Assembly: GCF_000275825.1 (NCBI RefSeq)
Contig: NZ_JH719942.1
Location: 2,801,928-2,865,927, forward strand
Reading direction: 5' to 3'
Source: Saprospira grandis DSM 2844
GTDB taxonomy: Bacteria; Bacteroidota; Bacteroidia; Chitinophagales; Saprospiraceae
Length of the DNA stretch: 64,000 bases
Position numbers and translations under genes: made by a program. Each line of letters opens with the position of its first letter. The stretch's first letter is position 1. This document shows positions 18,036 to 26,647 of the stretch, piece after piece. The notes beneath the pieces are model-generated. The model saw only the letters and a list, made by a program, of their open reading frames with translations. It had not been told where the DNA came from and ran no database searches.

Positions 18036-18743
18036 TTAGGCAAGAAAAAGAAATACGGTAGGCCGTTTATGGAGTTCGGGTAGTTCTCCTTTTTTCCATT
18101 CGGCTACAGTTTGGCTTTTAATATATTGGCTGGGCAGGCTAATATCTGCGGCCACGCAAAGTCGGCAATGCTTGGGTAATTGGGCCAAAAGGTCCTCTAG
18201 CATGGCCATATTGCGGTAAGGCGTTTCGATAAAGATTTGGCTACGGCCTTCTTTTTTAGATTGGGCATAGAGCTGTTTAATTTTTCTTTGGCGATCTCCT
18301 TTTTTGATGGGCAGATAGCCTTCGAAGCCAAAGCATTGGCCATTGAAGCCAGAGGCCATAAGGGCCAATAGGATAGAGGAGGGGCCAACTAAGGGGACCA
18401 CCTCGATGCCTTTGGCATGGGCCATTTCGATAACGGCGGCGCCGGGGTCGGCCACGCCGGGGCATCCTGCTTCAGACATCAGGCCGATGCTTTTGCCCAT
18501 CTTGAGGGCGGGTTCTAAGAAAGAGGGCAGTTCGGCTAGGTCGGTGCGTTTGTTGAGTTCAAAAAAGGTCATTTCTTGAAAGGGGATGGGGGTTTTCCAA
18601 TTCTTGAGAAAGCGGCGGGCGGTTTTGCCTCGCTCCACAATAAAATGGTCCAAACTATGCACCACTTGAATCACTTGTTGTGGGACAGGTAAATAATCGG
18701 AGGGGCCCAAAGGGACGGGAATAAGGTATAATTTAGCCGGCAT
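18036..18743 (-). CDS. SAM-dependent methyltransferase, tetrapyrrole-methylase fold (RsmI-like)
   Basis: 235 residues. It resembles the rRNA 2'-O-methyltransferase RsmI: the N-terminal LYLIPVPLG strand, SLDHFIVERGKTARRFL, the glycine-rich SEAGCPGVADPGA, VVPLVGPSSILLALMASGFNG and IFIETPYRN. RsmI methylates C1402 of 16S rRNA. The protein lacks the C-terminal helical domain of longer RsmI (about 280 residues). A short variant of this type is frequent in Bacteroidota besides true RsmI, so the exact substrate is open. The gene sits 13 bp before the M28 peptidase gene in the same direction. Confidence 0.82.
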   Translation of the reverse strand: MPAKLYLIPVPLGPSDYLPVPQQVIQVVHSLDHFIVERGKTARRFLKNWKTPIPFQEMTFFELNKRTDLAELPSFLEPALKMGKSIGLMSEAGCPGVADPGAAVIEMAHAKGIEVVPLVGPSSILLALMASGFNGQCFGFEGYLPIKKGDRQRKIKQLYAQSKKEGRSQIFIETPYRNMAMLEDLLAQLPKHCRLCVAADISLPSQYIKSQTVAEWKKGELPELHKRPTVFLFLA

Positions 18744-18800
18744 AAAGGCAGAGGGTTGAGATAGTTTAATGCCTACAAGATACGGAAGTCCGTCAAATTC

Positions 18801-19133
18801 TTAAAACAGAGGGCTAAAAGCGGCAGAACTCTTTTGCTGCAGGGCCAAGCTTTGGGGCTTGGGCGGTGGTTGAGGGATGCTTTGTGCAGAAAACTGAGCA
18901 TAAGGATGCTTGGACAGAAAGCTATCTTGATAGGGCTTTATGACAAATAGCCATATTGATTTTCTTAGTGGGCATAAGCGGATTGTGCCTAGCCCAATGC
19001 TTCTTTTGATAAATTGAGCAATTGCTACAGGGTTGTTTTCGCAAGACGGCTCTATTTTATTACCTTTAACTGTTGAAGGTATGCAATAATGGAACTCATC
19101 TGCAGAGATATGAATACCAATGTAATGTTTCAT
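18801..19133 (-). pseudogene. IS110-like transposase remnant
   Basis: 110 codons. The N-terminal about 45 residues (HYIGIHISADEFHYCI and NNPVAIAQFIKRSI) resemble the start of IS110-family DEDD transposases, whose usual GIDVSK is GIHISA here, so the catalytic Asp is lost. The rest (rich in Pro, Gln, Ser) does not continue the family. A short degraded fragment is the simplest reading. Composition is more AT-rich than neighbouring core genes. It could instead be an unrelated small gene. Confidence 0.45.
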
Positions 19134-19187
19134 TGTATTATCTTTTTTATTGCCGGCCTAAAAATTTTAGGCTAAAGTGCTTGGCGG

Positions 19188-19328
19188 CTAGCCCTCGGCT
19201 GAGGGATGGATAAGGGTGGCCCGCAGGGCCAGACCGAGCAAAAAAGCGCAGCTTTTTTGCGAAGGGCCGAGCAGACCTGCGAGCCCTGACACAGCCCGAC
19301 CCGCCCGCAGGGCGGGGCAGCCCCAAAA
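19188..19328 (-). repeat. Structured GC-rich repeat, copy 3
   Basis: Core CGAGCAGACCTGCGAGC. Hairpins: GCAAAAAAGC/GCTTTTTTGC at the variable site, TGGCCC/GGGCCA and CCGCCC/GGGCGG. It ends with GCCCCAAAA only about 10 bp before the ATG at 19338, so it must be the leader of that gene or contain its promoter. Confidence 0.9.
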
Positions 19329-19337
19329 TAAAAAAAG

Positions 19338-20471
19338 ATGAAAATACATTTTGCTACATCCTTGATTATCTGTTTGTTGTTGCTTGCTTGTACTGTAGAG
19401 CAAGCCCAAGAACCGCTTGTAGAAGGGCCAGAAAAAGCGCCCAAAACCGCAGACAGCAGTTTGTATATATCGACGGATGGGCGGGGAGCCAGCCTGAGTC
19501 TGAGCAGTCGAGAAGGAGAGTTGAAAGCGGCGCCAGATTGGGGGGCAAAGAGCTTGCGAAGCTACCATAAAGGCAGTAGTTTTCGGTATTTGGGGCGGAT
19601 GAGCAAGGCCGAAAGTTTGATCCGTTTAGAGGGGGTGGACCATAGGGAGCCTTGGCTAGAAGTAGAGGCGGCGGATGGCTATAAGGGCTGGTTATTTGGG
19701 GGTTGTTTGAGTTTTGACAGTCTACCCTCGGAGGATTTGCGGCGGCTTTGGTTAGATCGTCGTTTATACTTCTTTTTTGGCGATGAGTTGGCTGCGGAGG
19801 TCAAGCAATATCAGCGGGAGGCGGCGGAAATTCGGAGTTTGCCGGCTTTTCGGATGATGTATAAAAAGGGGGGGAACTTAGAAATGGCTTTGGAAGAGCG
19901 GGTGAATGAGGCCTTGGCTTTAAGTTCGGCAGATAGTTTGGCGAATTTCTTTTGGTTGCAGCATGTATTGCCGGGTTATTTGGTCTATTTGCCGGCCCCC
20001 AAAACCGAATATCAGCTTTATCGGGATTATAGATATTGGGGGAAGTTGGCTGGGCAGACGGCAGACAGTTTAGATGACCAATTGGTGGAGTTTTTTTATG
20101 CGGCCTATCCTTTAGACAGTTTGGGTTATTCTTTGGGGAGTTGGAGCATTGCCTTATTGGAAGAAAATCGGGAATACAGCTTATTGGGGCGGGGGCAGCA
20201 TTTGGCCCTTTTTGAGCGACTGGATGCGCTTTATCAGAGCGATTTGAACTTAGAGGAAGCCTTAGATCCTTTTAAGCAAAAGCTATTGGATGATATTTTT
20301 TTGACGGAGCACTACTGGTTGAGTCGGGAAGAAGTTTTGGCGGAGCTCCAAGCTATTTTGGCGGCGGACTTCTCTTGTTTGCAAAAATCGGAGAAAGTAG
20401 AATTATCGGCACGCAAGGCTATGTTGGCCCAGGGGCAGGCAGAATTTGGGGGCTTAGAGAAGTTAGAGTAG
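19338..20471 (+). CDS. Lipoprotein with SH3-like domain, function unknown
   Basis: 377 residues. Signal with lipobox LLLLAC (Cys about 18). Residues about 45-125 fit a bacterial SH3-like fold (short strands ending in GYKGWLFGGCL). The remaining 250 residues are helical and acidic with repeated Leu/Asp/Ser patterns and are not recognised. It is probably anchored in the outer membrane facing the periplasm. The start codon lies just after repeat copy 3. It converges on the TraB/GumN-like gene with an 8-bp gap between stops and no terminator visible. Confidence 0.65.
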   Translation: MKIHFATSLIICLLLLACTVEQAQEPLVEGPEKAPKTADSSLYISTDGRGASLSLSSREGELKAAPDWGAKSLRSYHKGSSFRYLGRMSKAESLIRLEGVDHREPWLEVEAADGYKGWLFGGCLSFDSLPSEDLRRLWLDRRLYFFFGDELAAEVKQYQREAAEIRSLPAFRMMYKKGGNLEMALEERVNEALALSSADSLANFFWLQHVLPGYLVYLPAPKTEYQLYRDYRYWGKLAGQTADSLDDQLVEFFYAAYPLDSLGYSLGSWSIALLEENREYSLLGRGQHLALFERLDALYQSDLNLEEALDPFKQKLLDDIFLTEHYWLSREEVLAELQAILAADFSCLQKSEKVELSARKAMLAQGQAEFGGLEKLE

Positions 20472-20478
20472 GGGGGAG

Positions 20479-21279
20479 TTAAAACAAAGGGCGTACTAAA
20501 TAGCCTTTTTGTTTGAGGCTGCGCAACAGCCCTTGGCTGCCAATCAGGTGATAGAGGCCAAGGACCATTAGGCTAGGGCCTTTTTCCATGAGTTTTTGCA
20601 TACGGGGCAAAATGGTTTGGTTGCGTTGGAGGAGGATGACTTTTCTGCTTTTGCCCGAAACCTTTTGTTGTTGTTTGAGGAGGTAGGGCAGATTATTTGC
20701 GGCATAAGCGTCTAGACTTTGCTGAAACTTTTTCCATTGTTTGCCTCTTTGGCAGGCAAATTTTTTGAGGGCCCAAATTTGTGGGGGGAGGGGCAGGTTT
20801 TCAAAAACCGAGAGCATTTCTTCAAAGGTCTCTAGATTTTCAATTTGCAATTCTTCTGTTTGGGCCAACTGCAAGAGATAATGGTCTAGGGCGATGGGAT
20901 AATCCTTGGCGCTTTTCCATTGGTTATAGAACTGAGGGATGATCATAGGGCGGCTATGGACCAATTGGTCCAGCAAAAAGGGCATGCCTAGTTCTTGAGT
21001 AAAGAGTTGTTGGAGTTTGCGCCAAATGCTAGGCGAAACCAAGTCTGAAAGTTCTTGTCCTTGGGGAAGTTGTTGGGCCAAATGCAGTTGAAGCTGTTGT
21101 TCTTCATTTAGGGTTTGGCTATCAAACTCTAGGGCAAAGTAATCCACCTCTTTAAGCAAAGAGGTCAGTTGTTCTAGTCCGCCAAAGACTCTTTGGTCGG
21201 TACTGTGCATACTGCCCAAGACAAAAGAGGGAGGCACTTGGCCTCCCTGCTTTATTTCCCATAAAAATGCTTGATGCAT
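20479..21279 (-). CDS. TraB/GumN family protein
   Basis: About 266 residues when started at the ATG at 21279 (MHQAFLWEIKQGG). Upstream codons would overlap the preceding gene. Family features: LWEI...PSFVLGSMHSTD near the N-terminus, with the conserved GxxH, then a long helical region, then an C-terminal GPSLMVLGLYHLIGSQGLL strand-helix with the second conserved GxxH. These proteins have a Tiki/EreA-like fold and some are metal-dependent proteases. No signal peptide is visible, so a cytoplasmic location is likely. It follows the redoxin gene by 4 bp, so the two form an operon. Confidence 0.82.
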   Translation of the reverse strand: MHQAFLWEIKQGGQVPPSFVLGSMHSTDQRVFGGLEQLTSLLKEVDYFALEFDSQTLNEEQQLQLHLAQQLPQGQELSDLVSPSIWRKLQQLFTQELGMPFLLDQLVHSRPMIIPQFYNQWKSAKDYPIALDHYLLQLAQTEELQIENLETFEEMLSVFENLPLPPQIWALKKFACQRGKQWKKFQQSLDAYAANNLPYLLKQQQKVSGKSRKVILLQRNQTILPRMQKLMEKGPSLMVLGLYHLIGSQGLLRSLKQKGYLVRPLF

Positions 21280-21283
21280 AGGG

Positions 21284-21841
21284 TTATTTTTTCCATTTAA
21301 TACCACAGCCGGCGCTAGGATATTGTGTTTCGCTAACGCTTTGTTTAGCGAGTACAGCATCTAGGGCGGCTCTTAAATCTGCGCCAGTTAGTGGCGTTCC
21401 GCTATTGGGGCGAGAATTATCTAGACGGCCACGGTAGGCCAGTTTTGCTTCCCCATCAAAGAGGTAGAAATCGGGCGTACAGGCGGCATCATAGGCTTTG
21501 GCTACGCTTTGGTCTTCATCATAGAGGTAGGGAAAGTCCCAGCCTTCTTCTTGGGCCAGTTCCTTCATCTTTTCGGGAGAATCATCTGGGTAGTTTTCTA
21601 CATCATTGGAGCTAATGGCGATCAAGCTAATTCCTTTAGCTTGATAGTCTTGGGCTAGGCGTTTGAGCTCAGGCAAGATATGGATGACATAAGGGCAGTG
21701 ATTACAAATAAAAAAGACTAGGGTGCCTTGATCAGATTGCAGTTCGCTTAGGCTTTTCGGTTGGCCCGAAACGGTATCGGGCAGTTGAAAAGCTGGAGCT
21801 GAGCTGCCTAGGGGGAGCATATTAGAATGCGTAAGTGCCAT
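21284..21841 (-). CDS. Thioredoxin-fold redoxin (AhpC/TSA-like)
   Basis: 185 residues. The peroxiredoxin/redoxin fold is evident: SSAPAFQLPD, VFFICNHCPYV (two Cys in CNHC, about residues 46-49), LIAISSNDVENYPDDSPE, YDAACTPDFYLFD and the cis-Pro TPDFYL. The CNHCPYV signature is typical of a thioredoxin-family group common in Bacteroidota. No signal peptide, so it is probably a cytoplasmic thiol oxidoreductase or peroxidase. It is first of a two-gene operon with the TraB/GumN-like protein. Confidence 0.9.
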   Translation of the reverse strand: MALTHSNMLPLGSSAPAFQLPDTVSGQPKSLSELQSDQGTLVFFICNHCPYVIHILPELKRLAQDYQAKGISLIAISSNDVENYPDDSPEKMKELAQEEGWDFPYLYDEDQSVAKAYDAACTPDFYLFDGEAKLAYRGRLDNSRPNSGTPLTGADLRAALDAVLAKQSVSETQYPSAGCGIKWKK

Positions 21842-21948
21842 AATTCTTTTTTTGTGAAGGGAGTAAGCTCCACTTCAGTTTTAGATGTTCTTCTCTCTTA
21901 AAAGCGGAGAGGGCTGCATTTGTTTAAGGGCTAAGGATTAAATAAACC

Positions 21949-22431
21949 CTAAACAAAATTCTTATGCCAACTCTCTGCTAGGGGAATTTCCCATTTGCTT
22001 TCTAGTTCGGCTTTAGTTTGGACCAAATTATTGAAAACGGGGCTATCCGCTTTGATTTTACCTTCGGCAAAGGCTGCGGCAAAATCAGTAGAGGGCAGCC
22101 CTTCAATTTGGCCCGCTTCATTGCGGTAGAGAAAGAACATCCGCTCAAAAAGGTCTTGGCCAGTAGCTTGGCTCATCTCCTTCATAAAAGCAACAGATTT
22201 GTCAATAGAACAGCCACTAGCATCGGCTTGTTCTTCATCGACCATCAGGACCACAAAGTAATCCTGTAAAATTCCGCCCCAAGCTTTAAGTTGTCTTTGG
22301 TGGCTCAACCAAGCGCTGGCAAAGGCTTGTAGTTTGGGGTTCCATTCTGCCTGTTCTTCTGCAGTAAAAGGGCGCTGGCCCTGATAAATCCAAAGTCGGC
22401 TATTGGGCGAAAAGGCATCAAAATTGGCCAT
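21949..22431 (-). CDS. Conserved Bacteroidota protein (often misnamed ABC transporter ATPase)
   Basis: 160 residues. It follows a well-conserved lineage-specific pattern: SRLWIYQGQRPF near the start, a central FVVLMVDEEQADASGCSIDKSV, FERMFFLY and a terminal FNNLVQTKAELESKWEIPLAESWH. No P-loop is present, so the common name ABC transporter ATPase is wrong. The GCSID segment is the most invariant part. It lies 5 bp after the Fe-S protein gene. Function unknown. Confidence 0.8.
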   Translation of the reverse strand: MANFDAFSPNSRLWIYQGQRPFTAEEQAEWNPKLQAFASAWLSHQRQLKAWGGILQDYFVVLMVDEEQADASGCSIDKSVAFMKEMSQATGQDLFERMFFLYRNEAGQIEGLPSTDFAAAFAEGKIKADSPVFNNLVQTKAELESKWEIPLAESWHKNFV

Positions 22432-22436
22432 AAGGC

Positions 22437-23243
22437 TTACAGTTTATTGGCTTCTACAATCATTTCAGAAAGGTCGAGGACCATAATAGGACTTTGGCGC
22501 TTGTCATTTTCTGCTTTGAGTCCATCCTGAAGCATAGTAATGCAGAACGGACAGTTGGCCGTAACATAGTCGGCCCCTGTAGCAATAACTTCTTCGGCCC
22601 GCTCCATATTAATTCGCTTATCACCAGGCTCATTTTCCTTGAACATCTGAGCTCCACCAGCTCCACAGCAAAGTCCCTTAGAGCGAGAACGTTGCATTTC
22701 AGTCAATTGGCCATCAATTTTTTCCAAAATAGCTCTAGGCGCTTCATAAATATCATTGGCGCGGCCCAAGTAGCAAGAGTCATGATAAGTAAGGGTCTTA
22801 CCTGCAAAACTACCGCCTTCTACAGTCAATTTACCTTCCGCCAATAGGTTTTGAATGAGCTGCGTGTGGTGCAACACCTCTACGCCTTCTAGACCCAAAA
22901 CGGGATACTCATTTTTTAAAATATTGAAGCAGTGCGGACAAGTCGTCACGATCTTCTTCACATTATACATCTTGAGCGTTTCGATGTTTTGCATGGCTTG
23001 CATCTGAAAGATGAACTCGTTCCCAGCCCGGCGAGCAGGGTCTCCAGTACAACTCTCTTCTTTGCCCAAAATGGCAAATTCTACTCCCGCCGCCGAAAGC
23101 AGCTTGCTAAAAGCAACAGTTACTTTTTTGGCTCTATCGTCAAAGCTGCCTGCGCAACCTACCCAAAAAAGGACTTCGGGCTCTTGGCCCGCAGCAGCCA
23201 TATCGGCCAAGATGGGAATATGTAGTTTCTTTTTAGTAGACAT
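22437..23243 (-). CDS. (Fe-S)-binding CCG-domain oxidoreductase subunit (HdrB/LutA-like)
   Basis: 268 residues, two CCG domains. Cysteine motifs: FWVGCAGSFD, EESCTGDPARR, TTCPHCFNILKNEY in the first half, and HDSCYLGR, GLCCGAGGAQMF, ANCPFCITML in the second. This is the arrangement of HdrB/GlpC/LutA-type subunits that bind an unusual cluster and pass electrons between quinone or flavin dehydrogenases and thiols. The usual upstream partner in Bacteroidota, a larger membrane/4Fe-4S protein, is not adjacent here. It is first in an operon with the 160-residue conserved protein. Confidence 0.9.
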   Translation of the reverse strand: MSTKKKLHIPILADMAAAGQEPEVLFWVGCAGSFDDRAKKVTVAFSKLLSAAGVEFAILGKEESCTGDPARRAGNEFIFQMQAMQNIETLKMYNVKKIVTTCPHCFNILKNEYPVLGLEGVEVLHHTQLIQNLLAEGKLTVEGGSFAGKTLTYHDSCYLGRANDIYEAPRAILEKIDGQLTEMQRSRSKGLCCGAGGAQMFKENEPGDKRINMERAEEVIATGADYVTANCPFCITMLQDGLKAENDKRQSPIMVLDLSEMIVEANKL

Positions 23244-23490
23244 TTATCATTGATATTTGGTGGTTCTGATTTTTGCTTTGCCTATATATGAAAATATCGG
23301 ATGATTATACCCTAATTTTCTAGTAAAATACAGCACTTTGTGTAAAAATGTTTTGATTAGTTGACTAATTAGTCGATTCCTGAGGCTTAAATTTCTACCC
23401 TTTAAAAATAGCTAAGTCGATTAAATTAAATTTTTTTAAACCAAATTAAACGAGGCTTACACTTCTGATTTTCAATGATTTGTATTAGTT

Positions 23491-23556
23491 TCCCGTTTAA
23501 ATCCCGTTTAAATCCCGTTTAAATCCCGTTTAAATCCCGTTTAAATCCCGTTTAAA
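23491..23556. repeat. 11-bp tandem array, six perfect copies
   Basis: TCCCGTTTAAA repeated six times without a mismatch, ending exactly at the stop codon of the AlbA_2-type gene (23557). The gene's own last codons (CTCGTTTAA) continue the motif in inverted sense. The 313-bp gap it occupies (23244-23556) otherwise shows only AT-rich sequence and no gene. Confidence 0.95.
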
Positions 23557-25185
23557 TTAAACGAGTTGCCATTCTCGGTTTTCATTTAGCTTTATTAGTG
23601 AGTTGCGCTTCATCTTTTGCAACATATTTCTGATTTTATTTTCTTTCTGTTTGGGAGCTAAAATTTCAGGTAATTTATCGAGTAGTAGTTTCTTAAGGTC
23701 AGCGCTACTGGCTACTTGAAATTTATTCAAATATTGAAGAATTAGCTGTTCATAAAAGGTATCGTCAATCCCTCTCTGCTTTATATACCTTGCTTTATCT
23801 CCCGATGCTTTAGCTACTTCTGAGGAAATATGAAAGTTGGGCTTTCTTCCCTCAATTAGTTTCTTGGCTTTTAAGGATTTAATTTCCTCATCCGTTAATA
23901 GTTTTTGCTTGGCTACCTTATCCAGCAGAATAATTTCCGCTAATGATAGTTCGGGGAGCTGGGCAATTTTTCGCGCATATTTTATATCAAGCACCTTAGC
24001 CGTAATTTTTACCTTTACCTGATTGTTGCTAAGATCATAGTCAGGCAAGGGAAAGTATTTGTTTTTCTGAATGACAAACATTCGCTTAATGCCGCTACCA
24101 ATGGTGTCAATCATATTTAGATTAACCATAGCATTAGCTAAAAAGGAATTGCGATATCTAGATTCAGGGGCATCTGCCTTAATTACTTGTTCTACAGAAA
24201 CAGGAATAAATGATCCCATATTAGAGAATATGAGTTCACCGGCCTCATTTTCTACAATGTTTATTTTTCCACCTAAGCTGTAATCCTGATGCGCAATACA
24301 ATTATTTAATGCCTCTCTAATAATATAAGGGTCGTATTGATCAACTTCATCAGGGAATAAGGAACCGTCTTTTATATAACGGTATTTTAAGTTCCGAATC
24401 TTTGACTTCAGGTTCTCTACTTCTAATAAGAGTGGACAAGAAAAGTGTTGGTAGTCCTTTTCTAAATTATCTTTGTCTTTTAATATCCATGATATCTTAG
24501 CTGTTGCAGGAGAAATGAAGTGCTCCGACTCCGGCTTAGCCAATAATAAAATAGCGGCATGGGTTAATTGACCTTTAATCGTAAGTTTGGCTTTATTTAA
24601 AAAAGTGCGATCACTCCAAGTTGGTATCTGTTCTTTTAGTTTAGGGTTTTTTATCGCAAACATTTCCCTCGCCTTCTGAATTGCTGCCAGATCCAAATCA
24701 TCTAAAGTCGCTTGCTCAATAATCTGGGCAGACCAATCATAACTTTTGTTTTGATTCCGAATATTTTCCAGCTCATTTAAATTTAAAGCACCCAAACTTT
24801 CTCCATCTCTTCCATACCAAAAGCCCTTCCATGAAACTGGGTTACCTTCTGGGGCAGCAGGAATTTCAAACATTAAAACATCTCGTCCCTGGTAATTTAC
24901 CCGATGTACATTTACAAAGGATAGCTTGGGACTACTGTGGTTCGCTATTTCTGCTTTGTAATCATTGATTTGATGATCGTTTATTATTGTACCAATAACA
25001 GTTTTATCATTCTTTACACCAAAGACTAACCAGGCCTGAGACTTGCCACTTAGGTTGGCTTCGTTACTTAGGGCAGAGAAGTATTTTCTCAGTTTGTTTT
25101 TATCATACTGCCTTCTTGCTTCCTTAAATTCTACTACTTCATTTTCGGTAGTAAGCGACAATAATTTATTCAGCAGATCGATCAT
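23557..25185 (-). CDS. AlbA_2/Schlafen-type ATP-binding protein
   Basis: 542 residues. N-terminal AlbA_2 (SLFN-like) nucleic-acid-binding domain: NEVVEFKEARRQYDKNKLRK (E, K) and SQAWLVFGVKNDKTVIGT, up to about residue 130. A GHKL-like ATP-binding C-terminal region follows, with REALNNCIAHQDYS and GELIFSNMGSFIPVSVEQV, then a winged-helix tail (LNKFQVASSADLKKLLLDKLPE). The class is annotated as transcriptional regulators or putative DNA-binding proteins and is frequent in defence islands. Low GC against its neighbours suggests horizontal acquisition. Standing alone, no partner is visible. The 11-bp array directly follows its stop. Confidence 0.88.
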   Translation of the reverse strand: MIDLLNKLLSLTTENEVVEFKEARRQYDKNKLRKYFSALSNEANLSGKSQAWLVFGVKNDKTVIGTIINDHQINDYKAEIANHSSPKLSFVNVHRVNYQGRDVLMFEIPAAPEGNPVSWKGFWYGRDGESLGALNLNELENIRNQNKSYDWSAQIIEQATLDDLDLAAIQKAREMFAIKNPKLKEQIPTWSDRTFLNKAKLTIKGQLTHAAILLLAKPESEHFISPATAKISWILKDKDNLEKDYQHFSCPLLLEVENLKSKIRNLKYRYIKDGSLFPDEVDQYDPYIIREALNNCIAHQDYSLGGKINIVENEAGELIFSNMGSFIPVSVEQVIKADAPESRYRNSFLANAMVNLNMIDTIGSGIKRMFVIQKNKYFPLPDYDLSNNQVKVKITAKVLDIKYARKIAQLPELSLAEIILLDKVAKQKLLTDEEIKSLKAKKLIEGRKPNFHISSEVAKASGDKARYIKQRGIDDTFYEQLILQYLNKFQVASSADLKKLLLDKLPEILAPKQKENKIRNMLQKMKRNSLIKLNENREWQLV

Positions 25186-25246
25186 TTCGCTGTCTTTTTA
25201 CGGTAAAATAGAGGCTTTATTTATCACTTATAGAGAACTACTGCAC

Positions 25247-25262
25247 TCATTTTAATTAAAAT
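25247..25262. promoter_or_regulatory. 16-bp palindrome upstream of the AlbA_2-type gene
   Basis: CATTTTAATTAAAATG is a perfect palindrome about 62 bp before the start at 25185. It could be an operator for an autoregulator or the binding site of a dimer. In AT-rich DNA it may also be chance. Sequence between 25186 and 25387 shows nothing else. Confidence 0.3.
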
Positions 25263-25387
25263 GACCTAGGCTCTCAAGTCTCCACCTCCAACCTAGTTTT
25301 ATTTACAACTGCTCAATATCCAGCTTTTTTAAAAAAAAATTATAGCAAAGCGGGCCTTTTCTTCCCCAGAATAAGCCCACCCAAATG

Positions 25388-26392
25388 CTAGTCTTCTCTC
25401 TCGTTTTCTTCTCGCATCATCTGGTTGTATTCCTCCGATTTGCCTCTAGGAATAGAAAGACTTTCCCAAGGATCTTGTTTAAAGATGCGAGCAAAAAGTA
25501 CAATCTGGCCAATATGATAGCTATAATGGGCTAGTTGCCGGTCTATCGCCTGCCAAACATAATGCTCCTCGCCATGAATGTAAATATTGCGGTCCCAGTC
25601 TTTGGCCTTCAACTGATCTAAAGCATTAAAAAGAAAAAGCCAACCCTCCTCCCAATAGTCCATCACCCCTTTGCGGTCCTTGAGGTATAACTCAAATTCA
25701 TTGTCTCTGTTTCGCCAGTCTTTCTCGCCATCTGTGTTCAAAAAATCGGTCCAACGAGAACGCATGTTGCCCCAAAGATGCTGCACAATGATGGCTATGC
25801 TGTTTTGATCAGCAGAAAATTGCCGAAATAACTCGGCCTCGGGCAGCTGCTGCATAGCCCTTTCTCCCAATGCTTTGTACTGACGAAACTGGATTTTCTT
25901 AAATTCCATCTGGGTCTGAAAAAGAGCCAATTCCTGAACCGTATAAGGGTTGTCGTCTTCCTCTTCCTCCAATGGCAAAGGCGCCATCGCCAACATATTG
26001 GTCAATTCCTCCAGTAAAGAAGTAGGCTCCTGCCAAACTTCCTGCAATTGTGGCCCCAACTCCAATAGCTGTGGCTCCGCAGGCCCCTCCAAGGCCCGGT
26101 CCAAGAGGCGTAGCTTCCAAATTTTTCCGTTCAATACCAATAAGGCCTCATCCAAATCCCCCCAAAGCTCTGCTAGACTCAATTCTAAAATAGATTGCTC
26201 TTGCTCTCTTTGAGCCGGCCCCGCCGTGATTTTTTGCTCATTAAACAAAAAATGAATGTCCTCTTCCCGATAAAGGTCCAAGATCGTTTCTAAAGAGTTG
26301 AGCATGAGGCTGGCCTCAGAAACTTCAGGCAATGAAAACTCTGCCCAAAGTTGCCCATCCTGCAAAAGTCGAATGTGATAATGTGTGTGCAT
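25388..26392 (-). CDS. DUF1572/DinB-like protein with unusual N-terminal extension
   Basis: 334 residues. Residues about 155-320 match the DUF1572 branch of the DinB fold: SIAIIVQHLWGNMRSRWTDF (metal His), WRNRDNEFELYLKD and LAHYSYHIGQIVLFARI (HxxxH pair), ending in WESLSIPRGKSEEYNQ. This fold binds a metal with three His and often serves thiol transfer or detoxification. Residues 1-150 (acidic, Leu-rich) are not part of the family and are unrecognised. Single gene; the stretch 26393-26611 before it carries no gene. Confidence 0.82.
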   Translation of the reverse strand: MHTHYHIRLLQDGQLWAEFSLPEVSEASLMLNSLETILDLYREEDIHFLFNEQKITAGPAQREQEQSILELSLAELWGDLDEALLVLNGKIWKLRLLDRALEGPAEPQLLELGPQLQEVWQEPTSLLEELTNMLAMAPLPLEEEEDDNPYTVQELALFQTQMEFKKIQFRQYKALGERAMQQLPEAELFRQFSADQNSIAIIVQHLWGNMRSRWTDFLNTDGEKDWRNRDNEFELYLKDRKGVMDYWEEGWLFLFNALDQLKAKDWDRNIYIHGEEHYVWQAIDRQLAHYSYHIGQIVLFARIFKQDPWESLSIPRGKSEEYNQMMREENERED

Positions 26393-26611
26393 AGGATTAA
26401 CTTGAGTTCAATGACAAAAAACTAATAAAAAACTTGGATTTTCGCAAAAGGCCCGCTTTCTTTGCCCTTATTCCTTAAAATCACTTGATTTAGAGCGATT
26501 AAGATAATTAAAGATGCAACAAATTCTATCACAGCGCTATTATTATGCTGCTCTGCTCCCATTAGAGTAAGCGCTTTATGGCCTGTCTAAAGATACATTT
26601 ATACTTTAATA

Positions 26612-26647
26612 CAGCCCGCTTTCTCTAGGCAGAAAGCGGGTTTTTTT
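26612..26647 (+). promoter_or_regulatory. Terminator-like hairpin abutting the phhA start codon
   Basis: GCCCGCTTTCT/AGAAAGCGGG with a short loop is followed by seven T that run straight into the ATG at 26648. No gene on this strand ends upstream, so the structure is either an attenuator in the phhA leader, the end of a small RNA from the 26393-26611 gap, or a stabilising 5' hairpin. Confidence 0.6.

Noticed and set aside
23491-23556. CRISPR-like array
   Set aside because: Repeats are contiguous without spacers and only 11 bp; the 21-bp array at 47462 is likewise spacer-free; no cas genes in the window.
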